A DNA stretch of 5,917 nt from Chitinophaga pinensis (lineage in GTDB: Bacteria > Bacteroidota > Bacteroidia > AKYH767-A > OLB10), in NCBI GenBank assembly GCA_945872015.1, contig CAMBYJ010000124.1, positions 1 through 5,917 of the forward strand, read 5' to 3'. Shown here one piece after another: positions 1 to 5,094 of the stretch. Within the stretch, counting starts at the first letter, position 1. The number at the start of each line of letters is the position of its first letter. Below the pieces are notes generated by a model. It saw only the letters and a program-made list of their open reading frames with translations. It did not search any database and was not told the DNA's origin. The position numbers and the translations under genes were made by a program.

Positions 1-23
1 CATTTTAATGCGCTTTGTCAAAT

Positions 24-58
24 TTTGTCATGAGTAATTCAATTCCGCTATATTTTTG
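24..58 (+). promoter_or_regulatory. Probable apaG promoter (Bacteroidota type)
   Basis: Bases 51-58 read TATTTTTG, an exact match to the Bacteroidota -7 consensus TAnnTTTG. A TTTG that could serve as the -33 element lies at 24-27, leaving a 23-base spacer, at the long end of the usual range. Transcription would then begin near 63-67, giving a leader of about 20 bases before the ATG at 86. The assignment rests on sequence match and position only. Confidence 0.45.
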
Positions 59-85
59 AAAAACCTAAAAAGCCATTTATCCAAC

Positions 86-478
86 ATGAATATATTTACA
101 GAAGTTACAGCGGGGATAAAAGTAAGTGTGGAGACATTTTATCAACCAACACATAGTACTCCAGGATTCAGTCAATTTGTTTTTGCTTACCGCATTAGCA
201 TTACCAACGATAGTGAATATACCGTTCAACTAAAAAAACGCCATTGGCACATCATCGGGTCTGATAATTCTCACAGAGAAGTTGAAGGCGATGGTGTTGT
301 TGGCGAGCAACCATTAATTGCACAAGGCGAAACCTATCGATATGTTTCTGGTTGTAATCTGAATACAGAAATAGGAAAAATGTACGGCACCTATCTTATG
401 GAAAGATTAACCGATAACAAACTCTTTTTTGTTAAAATTCCTGAGTTTAAAATGGTAGTACCATCACGATTAAACTGA
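86..478 (+). CDS. apaG: ApaG domain protein (historically Co2+/Mg2+ efflux protein ApaG)
   Basis: This is a complete 130-residue protein, close to the family's usual length of about 125-130. ApaG is a small soluble protein with a fibronectin type III-like beta-sandwich fold. It was named from the E. coli apaH operon and linked to cobalt resistance and magnesium efflux in Salmonella, but its molecular role is unclear. The family signature GDGVVGEQP is at residues 68-76, preceded by the conserved HWHI segment (53-56) and followed by the SGC and MYGTY segments (88-103). The frame is open back to a TTG at 56, but that TTG lies inside the -7 promoter element and would add ten residues not typical of the family, so the ATG at 86 is preferred. 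No Shine-Dalgarno sequence is visible, as expected in Bacteroidota. It is not next to apaH or ksgA here and appears to be transcribed alone. Family assignment is secure; function is not. Confidence 0.95.
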   Translation: MNIFTEVTAGIKVSVETFYQPTHSTPGFSQFVFAYRISITNDSEYTVQLKKRHWHIIGSDNSHREVEGDGVVGEQPLIAQGETYRYVSGCNLNTEIGKMYGTYLMERLTDNKLFFVKIPEFKMVVPSRLN

Positions 479-501
479 CTCTCAACTAGCAGTTAACCAC
501 G

Positions 502-534
502 ACCCCTGAAGCTAATCTCAGGGGTTAATTTTTT
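502..534 (+). terminator. Intrinsic terminator of apaG
   Basis: A perfect 8-bp stem pairs ACCCCTGA (502-509) with TCAGGGGT (518-525) around an 8-base loop. It is followed by TAA and six T residues at 529-534. It begins 23 bases after the apaG stop. The T-run is only on the + strand side, so it should act on apaG transcripts. The last stem base and the tail overlap the stop codon (525-527) and final codons of the convergent methyltransferase gene. Confidence 0.85.
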
Positions 535-1280
535 CTACAATATTCGCTGCAAACAATACCAGCTGCAACAGCCACATTCAACGACTCGGCGTTACTTGAT
601 TTATTCGCAGGACGAGGAATATGAATTCCTTGAGTTATAAATGCATTCAGCACTGGGTTCACTCCACGACTTTCATTTCCTAAAATCACAAAGCAAGAGG
701 TATCCATTTCTGAATTGTAGATGTTCTCACCAGACAAAAGCGTTGCATAAACAGGCCATTTATTTCCATCGACATTTTTCAATAAAACGTCGGCTAGCGA
801 GCTATAATGAATCTTCATATTAAACACGCTTCCCATCGAAGCTTGAATTACTTTCGGATTAAATACATCAGCTGTATCGGGCGAACAAATGATAGAAGTA
901 ACTCCAAACCAATCAGCAATACGAATAATTGTCCCAAGGTTACCGGGATCCTGAATTTGATCTAATAAAAGATGTAATCCCTTCGACAACTCATTAACAG
1001 GTCCTTCTAAAATGGGCATCTCAACCACTGCAAGTACTTTATTCGGGGTTTGAAGTCCGCTTACCCTTTCCATCTCAGCCTCTGTAACTATCTCTAGCGG
1101 CAACGATGTATGCTGATCAGGCATCCAGGAGCTGGTAGCATATAGTTGTCTGACTTTAAAATCTGACTTCAATAGTTCAGACACCATTTTAGGTCCTTCT
1201 ACAATGAATAATCCTTCTTCATTTCTGAATTTCTTTTGCTGAAGAGAACGTAAAAAACTAATCGTTGATTTAGAAGCCAT
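525..1280 (-). CDS. SpoU/TrmH-family RNA 2'-O-methyltransferase
   Basis: This 251-residue protein should transfer a methyl group from S-adenosylmethionine to a ribose 2'-OH in rRNA or tRNA in the cytoplasm. Residues 1-90 resemble the L30e-like substrate-binding domain, with the typical opening FLRSLQQKKFRNEEGLFIVEGPK (8-31). The rest is the SPOUT knot domain with all three motifs. Motif 1 is at 107-126 (PGNLGTIIR, with N114 and R120). Motif 2 is at 197-207 (LGNESRGV, with N202 and E203). Motif 3 is at 221-241 (ESLNVAVAAG, with S233 and N235). Length and layout fit the RlmB-like branch, but the target nucleotide cannot be read from sequence, so no symbol is given. The ATG at 1278-1280 starts just before the conserved N-terminus and has no Shine-Dalgarno. 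The gene is convergent with apaG and divergent from the tamL-like gene, 43 bases away. I see no convincing promoter or own terminator. Confidence 0.93.
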   Translation of the reverse strand: MASKSTISFLRSLQQKKFRNEEGLFIVEGPKMVSELLKSDFKVRQLYATSSWMPDQHTSLPLEIVTEAEMERVSGLQTPNKVLAVVEMPILEGPVNELSKGLHLLLDQIQDPGNLGTIIRIADWFGVTSIICSPDTADVFNPKVIQASMGSVFNMKIHYSSLADVLLKNVDGNKWPVYATLLSGENIYNSEMDTSCFVILGNESRGVNPVLNAFITQGIHIPRPANKSSNAESLNVAVAAGIVCSEYCRKN

Positions 1281-1285
1281 TGAAA

Positions 1286-1305
1286 TTTAATATTCGTTTA
1301 ATATT
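1286..1305. repeat. Tandem 9-bp direct repeat TTTAATATT in divergent spacer
   Basis: TTTAATATT occurs at 1286-1294 and again at 1297-1305, an 11-base period (about one helical turn). Each copy contains the palindrome AATATT. The pair fills the centre of the 43-base spacer between the methyltransferase and tamL-like starts and abuts the candidate -7 element of the latter. It could bind a dimeric or tandem regulator, or be an accident of AT-rich DNA. Confidence 0.5.
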
Positions 1306-1306
1306 G

Positions 1307-1314
1307 TATTTTTA
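1307..1314 (+). promoter_or_regulatory. Candidate -7 element for the tamL-like gene
   Basis: TATTTTTA matches the Bacteroidota TAnnTTTG consensus at seven of eight fixed or free positions, ending in A instead of G. A possible -33 TTG is at 1280-1282, but the 24-base spacer is slightly long. The start of transcription would fall only a few bases before the ATG at 1324, giving an almost leaderless message. The call is weak. Confidence 0.3.
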
Positions 1315-1323
1315 CAGCTGAAA

Positions 1324-3648
1324 ATGAAAAGCCATAAAGACAATATTCGCTTAGTTGTCATTTTATCTTTTTTATCGATTGTATTCCTTTCGGGATGCTC
1401 AGCCACTAAAAGTGTTCCTGATGGAAAGCACTTGCTTTGTAAAAATACAATTAAAACAGACAGACCCGAATTAAAAGAAAATTTTAATGCTGTTATAAAG
1501 CAAAAGCCCAACAGAAAAATTTTCGGTTTCGTACGCTTTCACCTAAGCGTTTACAATTTTGCTTATGGAGCAAAGGAGTCGAAGTTCAATAACTGGTTAA
1601 AAACCACTGTTGGCGAAGAACCTATATTAGTTGATACTTCAAAAGTCCGTAAGTCGAGAGAGCAACTACTTACCCTACTACAGAATGATGGATTTTTCAA
1701 TGCGGTGGTAACTGACTCTGTTGAGTATTGGAAGAAAAAAGCATTTGTATTTTACAACTTACAGGGAAATACTCCTTACACTTTTTTGAAACTAAAATAT
1801 GACATCCAAGATTCGTTAGTGAGCCAAGTTGTTATGCAAATGGATTCACTTACGTTTATTCATAAAGGCGACAAATATTCAGCAAACACATTACAAAAAG
1901 AAAGAGATCGCATCACGGCATTATTACGAAATAAGGGATTTGCCGCATTCAATTCACAATACATACGATTTGTTGTAGACACTGGATTTAAATCAAATCA
2001 AGCGGAGGTGACTATGCTGATTTCAAATCCTAATCCAACAGAAGAGCAACTAAAAAACAATATCACACCGAAGCATCTTTTAGGAGTAAATAAAAGCATT
2101 AGTGTTGATATGGATTATGAACCAATCGATTTAAATCGTGTAGCCATAAATGACAGTTCTGTTTTTCACGAATACGTATTTTATCCTAATCGCGATACCG
2201 TATTCCTTTATAAATTCAATCGCCTGACAGATCACATCTATATCCAACCAAATTCGCTTTACTCGCAAGAGAATATTGATTTAACCTATCAGCGACTTGC
2301 AGACCTTGGCGTATTCCGATTTGTCAATATTAAATACGAACAAGTAGATGGTCTTGATAGCCTTGGAAGGAATCAGTATCAATGTAAGATTATGCTATCA
2401 CCACAGTTTCGTCAGTCGTATAAGTTTGAAGCTGATGGCACCAATAGTGGCGGTAACTTAGGAGTATCAGGTAGTTTCGTCTATCGAAATAAGAATGTTT
2501 TTCGTGGCGCAGAATTATTGGAATTTAGAATCAGAGGTGGGTTAGAGATACAAAGATCACTAACAGATGAAGGCCAAGCTTATAAATACGGTCTATTCAA
2601 TATTTTTGAATTTGGCCCAGAATTAAGCTTAAGTTTTCCAAGAGCACTTTGGCCGTTCACAATCAGAAATTCAAGAAAAGTAAGTAATCCAATTACCTCT
2701 GTTTCGATTGGTTACAATGTACAAAGCCGACCAGAATATTTCCGACGAATAGCGACTCTATCCTACTACTACACAAAACGAACATCAAAACACAATCGCT
2801 TTTATTTTTATCCTGCAGAGATCAACTACTTGAAAGTAAATTTAGATTCTGCATTCAACCAACAATTATTATCTTTTAATAACATCAACCTAATTAACTC
2901 CTATACTGATCAGCTGATTATTAACGGAAGGTTTAGTTATTTATACAATAACCAGATTGTAGGCAAACCAGGCAATTTCACATTCTTCCGATTCAATATT
3001 GAGTTTGCCGGAAACACACTTTCGTTATTGCCGTCTAGTACGTTTAAAGTTTCAGAATCAAATAGTCGATTGATAGGTAATGTACCTTATGCGCAATATA
3101 TTCGTCCTGAATTTGATTTCAGATATTATTTCAACTTCAATAAAACATCTACGTTGGCAACCCGATTAGTTTCGGGTGTTGGATATGCATATGGAAATTC
3201 AAACATAGTCCCTTTTGAAAAAGCGTTTTACGCAGGAGGACCAAATGATATCAGAGCATGGAGAACTAGATCACTCGGACCTGGTTCAACTATAACAACC
3301 GATTTATTCCAACAATTTGGTGAATTTAAAATTACAGGCAATGTTGAGTATAGATTTAACTTATACAAATTTTTAAAAGGAGCTGTGTTTACCGATTTAG
3401 GTAATATATGGTTGTTAAACGATGCTGAAGACAAACAAGGATCGGGAGTTAGACTAAAAACATTCGGAGATGAAATAGCCATTGGTTCTGGAATTGGTAT
3501 CCGAAGTGATTTTACTTTCTTTATTTTTCGATTAGATGCGGCGGTAAAAATGAAAGACCCATCTAAACCGGTTGGTAGTCGTTGGACAGCAGGGACTAAT
3601 AACCTAACAGATGTTACCTTTAACTTCGGAATTGGTTATCCTTTTTGA
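1324..3648 (+). CDS. tamL: TamL-like lipoprotein: POTRA plus Omp85 beta-barrel outer membrane assembly factor
   Basis: This 774-residue protein is an Omp85 (BamA/TamA) family member of the outer membrane, expected to help insert or assemble envelope proteins or lipids, classically with an inner-membrane TamB partner. A short charged N-terminus and hydrophobic stretch (9-24) end in the lipobox LSGC (22-25), so Cys25 should be lipidated. The following VPDGKHLL (31-38) and QKPNRKIFGFVRFHL (60-74) segments are typical of TamL. POTRA-like units are visible around 105-165, 175-237 and 313-360. The barrel starts near 365 with the NSGGNLGVSGSF segment. The loop 6 motif is at 636-654 (GGPNDIRAW..RSLGPG); Arg644 is the conserved arginine, with Ala where BamA has Gly. 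The protein ends in the aromatic residue F774, as barrel proteins do. Length fits the family. No tamB lies on either side in this window. The ATG at 1324 directly precedes the signal peptide. A different Omp85 subgroup is possible but less likely. Confidence 0.88.
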   Translation: MKSHKDNIRLVVILSFLSIVFLSGCSATKSVPDGKHLLCKNTIKTDRPELKENFNAVIKQKPNRKIFGFVRFHLSVYNFAYGAKESKFNNWLKTTVGEEPILVDTSKVRKSREQLLTLLQNDGFFNAVVTDSVEYWKKKAFVFYNLQGNTPYTFLKLKYDIQDSLVSQVVMQMDSLTFIHKGDKYSANTLQKERDRITALLRNKGFAAFNSQYIRFVVDTGFKSNQAEVTMLISNPNPTEEQLKNNITPKHLLGVNKSISVDMDYEPIDLNRVAINDSSVFHEYVFYPNRDTVFLYKFNRLTDHIYIQPNSLYSQENIDLTYQRLADLGVFRFVNIKYEQVDGLDSLGRNQYQCKIMLSPQFRQSYKFEADGTNSGGNLGVSGSFVYRNKNVFRGAELLEFRIRGGLEIQRSLTDEGQAYKYGLFNIFEFGPELSLSFPRALWPFTIRNSRKVSNPITSVSIGYNVQSRPEYFRRIATLSYYYTKRTSKHNRFYFYPAEINYLKVNLDSAFNQQLLSFNNINLINSYTDQLIINGRFSYLYNNQIVGKPGNFTFFRFNIEFAGNTLSLLPSSTFKVSESNSRLIGNVPYAQYIRPEFDFRYYFNFNKTSTLATRLVSGVGYAYGNSNIVPFEKAFYAGGPNDIRAWRTRSLGPGSTITTDLFQQFGEFKITGNVEYRFNLYKFLKGAVFTDLGNIWLLNDAEDKQGSGVRLKTFGDEIAIGSGIGIRSDFTFFIFRLDAAVKMKDPSKPVGSRWTAGTNNLTDVTFNFGIGYPF

Positions 3649-3666
3649 TTTTATTGCATAAGCCTG

Positions 3667-3690
3667 ATTGATATTTTCATTTATATCAAT
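3667..3690 (+). other. AT-rich hairpin downstream of tamL-like gene
   Basis: ATTGATAT (3667-3674) pairs perfectly with ATATCAAT (3683-3690) around an 8-base loop, starting 18 bases after the tamL stop. There is no T-run after it and the stem has only one G-C pair, so it is a poor intrinsic terminator. It may protect the 3' end of the message or be chance. Confidence 0.3.
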
Positions 3691-3784
3691 GTAAACCTTA
3701 CAGTAATTTTTAGTGAATGTTATTTCCATATTAGGAGTAGAGTACTCAACAATAACTACAATTTCTTTGCAACTTCTTTTAAAA

Positions 3785-3834
3785 TCTTACATTTTTCAAA
3801 ACACGGAATTGCTTCAAAACATCACAATGTAAGA
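3785..3834. repeat. Inverted repeat enclosing a direct repeat upstream of receiver-kinase gene
   Basis: TCTTACATT (3785-3793) is exactly inverted as AATGTAAGA (3826-3834), with 32 bases between the arms. Inside lie two exact copies of TTCAAAACA (3795-3803 and 3813-3821), 18 bases apart start to start. The block ends about 40 bases before the candidate -7 element of the kinase gene, a suitable place for an activator or repressor. Function is inferred from position only. Confidence 0.5.
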
Positions 3835-3873
3835 ATCTGATTATATTTTAAAATTCGTGCTTTCAGGCAAGGG

Positions 3874-3881
3874 TATTTTTA
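3874..3881 (+). promoter_or_regulatory. Candidate -7 element for receiver-kinase gene
   Basis: TATTTTTA matches TAnnTTTG except for the final base, and the nine bases TATTTTTAC are identical to those before the tamL-like gene. Transcription would begin near 3887-3890, giving a leader of about 15 bases before the ATG at 3903. I see no clear -33 TTG at the right distance. The call is weak. Confidence 0.3.
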
Positions 3882-3902
3882 CTGCATCAAATATTCAAAC
3901 CA

Positions 3903-5048
3903 ATGCATAAAATTTTACTTGTAGACGATCGCCCCGAAAACCTATACTCGCTTGAAAATATACTAGCGACTGGAAATAGGATAATCTTAAAAGCTTCATC
4001 AGGAGAGGAAGCCTTGAAAATCGCATTTAGCGAAGATTTAGCATTAATATTACTTGATGTGCAAATGCCAGTGATGGATGGATTCGAAGTCGCGCACATG
4101 CTAAAGCAAACAAACAGAACCAAGAAAACTCCTATTCTTTTTGTGACTGCAATCAGTAAAGAAAAGAAATACATGCTAAAAGGATATCAAGAAGGTTGTA
4201 TAGATTATTTATTCAAACCGCTTGATGTAGATATCACACAAGCTAAAGTAAATACCTTATTAAAATTACACGACCAACAACGAGAACTTGAAATTAAAAA
4301 TGCAGAGCTTGCAAAATTAAATCAAGAGAAAAACTATTTCCTCGGCGTTGCATCACATGATTTAAGAAATCCAATTGGCAATATTATTTCACTCGTAAAT
4401 ATTATTGAAGATGAACTCGGAGATACATTGTCACTGGAGATGAAAGAAATGCTTCAGATGATGCATGATTCGGGAAGAGATATGCTTGATTTACTAAGTA
4501 ATTTATTAGACGTTTCTAAAATCGAATCTGGCAAAATGAATCTTAATTTAAAAAGCGATTCTATTGCAGGCATCATTCAAAAATCAATTAATGACAATAT
4601 CCGAACTGCCAATGCAAAATCAATCGTACTTGATTACAATATTGCAGATAATATTCCGCAAGTAGCGTTTGATAAAATCCACTTACAACAAGTACTAAAT
4701 AATTTAATTTCAAATGCCATTAAATTCTCATTCGGAAACACGCATGTAGAAATCAATGTATCACCAAAAGATCACGATGTGATTATTTCAGTAAAAGATC
4801 AGGGACAAGGAATTCCATCGAATGATATTCATAGAGTATTTCTTCCATTTGCCAGAACGAGTGTTGCAAGTACGAACGGTGAAAAGAGTACAGGACTTGG
4901 ATTAACTATTGCAAAGCGAATTGTTGAAGCACATGGTGGAAACATCTGGCTCAGCAGCGAAGTTGGGAAAGGAACAACGTTCTTCTTTAGTCTGCCAATA
5001 CATGAAAATAAACGAGAATTAATTCCTCTCGAATTTATAAAAAGATAG
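3903..5048 (+). CDS. Receiver domain-histidine kinase fusion (hybrid response regulator/sensor kinase)
   Basis: This 381-residue cytoplasmic protein has a CheY-like receiver at the N-terminus and a kinase core after it. In the receiver (3-118), the acidic pair is D8/D9, the phosphoacceptor is D52 (LLDVQMPVMDG), and the switch residues are T82 and K105 (KP). A charged, probably coiled-coil linker (about 122-146) leads to HisKA with the H-box SHDLRNP (H152). HATPase_c follows, with N-box NLISNAIKFS (N267 and N271), G1 DQGQG (299-303), F-box around 313-316 and G2 GLGL (331-334). All catalytic residues are present, so it should be active. There is no transmembrane segment, PAS, GAF or HAMP domain and no DNA-binding output. 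Input therefore probably comes as phosphate on D52 from another kinase or as a protein contact, and H152 would pass phosphate to an unlinked regulator. No partner is encoded nearby. The ATG at 3903 opens directly with receiver strand 1 and lacks a Shine-Dalgarno. Confidence 0.94.
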   Translation: MHKILLVDDRPENLYSLENILATGNRIILKASSGEEALKIAFSEDLALILLDVQMPVMDGFEVAHMLKQTNRTKKTPILFVTAISKEKKYMLKGYQEGCIDYLFKPLDVDITQAKVNTLLKLHDQQRELEIKNAELAKLNQEKNYFLGVASHDLRNPIGNIISLVNIIEDELGDTLSLEMKEMLQMMHDSGRDMLDLLSNLLDVSKIESGKMNLNLKSDSIAGIIQKSINDNIRTANAKSIVLDYNIADNIPQVAFDKIHLQQVLNNLISNAIKFSFGNTHVEINVSPKDHDVIISVKDQGQGIPSNDIHRVFLPFARTSVASTNGEKSTGLGLTIAKRIVEAHGGNIWLSSEVGKGTTFFFSLPIHENKRELIPLEFIKR

Positions 5049-5065
5049 CTGTTTAATTTGAAATC

Positions 5066-5094
5066 AGGGCACCTTAAAAGGGTGCTCTTTTTTT
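5066..5094 (+). terminator. Intrinsic terminator of receiver-kinase gene
   Basis: Bases 5066-5075 pair with 5079-5088 in a 10-bp stem centred on GCACC/GGTGC, with two G-T pairs and a three-A loop. A run of seven T residues follows at 5088-5094. It starts 17 bases after the kinase stop codon. The end of the T-run overlaps the stop codon (5093-5095) of the convergent thiolase. Read from the other strand the hairpin lacks a T-run, so it mainly serves the + strand. Confidence 0.85.

Larger units (their letters stand above)
3649..3902. other. Gene-free spacer between tamL-like and receiver-kinase genes
   Basis: These 254 bases hold no open reading frame longer than a few codons and no recognisable RNA gene. 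They contain a weak AT hairpin after tamL, an 8-bp palindrome GAGTACTC (3740-3747), a wide 9-bp inverted repeat enclosing a 9-bp direct repeat (3785-3834), and a promoter-like element near the right end. No strong GC-rich terminator follows tamL. Confidence 0.7.

Noticed and set aside
1..33. Possible gene fragments at the left edge: an ATG on the - strand at 1-3 and a + strand frame ending in TGA at 31-33
   Set aside because: One codon and ten codons respectively are too little to judge, and neither shows a recognisable protein end.
56..85. TTG at 56 as the start of apaG, giving a 140-residue protein
   Set aside because: The TTG is the end of an exact TAnnTTTG promoter element, and the added ten residues are not typical of ApaG. 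The ATG at 86 gives the normal length.
641..823. 60-codon + strand reading frame inside the methyltransferase gene
   Set aside because: It lies fully antisense to a well-conserved gene, has no promoter or family resemblance, and reads as a shadow frame.
1287..1511. 74-codon - strand frame across the tamL start
   Set aside because: It is antisense to the TamL signal peptide and first conserved segment, and its hydrophobic stretch is the mirror of that coding sequence.
3228..3482. 84-codon - strand frame within the TamL barrel region
   Set aside because: It is antisense to the conserved loop-6 region and has no recognisable features of its own.
3740..3747. Palindrome GAGTACTC as an operator
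   Set aside because: An isolated 8-bp palindrome with no extension is too likely by chance to report as a site.
3887..4174. 95-codon - strand frame opposite the receiver domain, with an apparent hydrophobic start
   Set aside because: It is antisense to the conserved receiver motifs, which explain the base pattern, so the hydrophobic look is a by-product.
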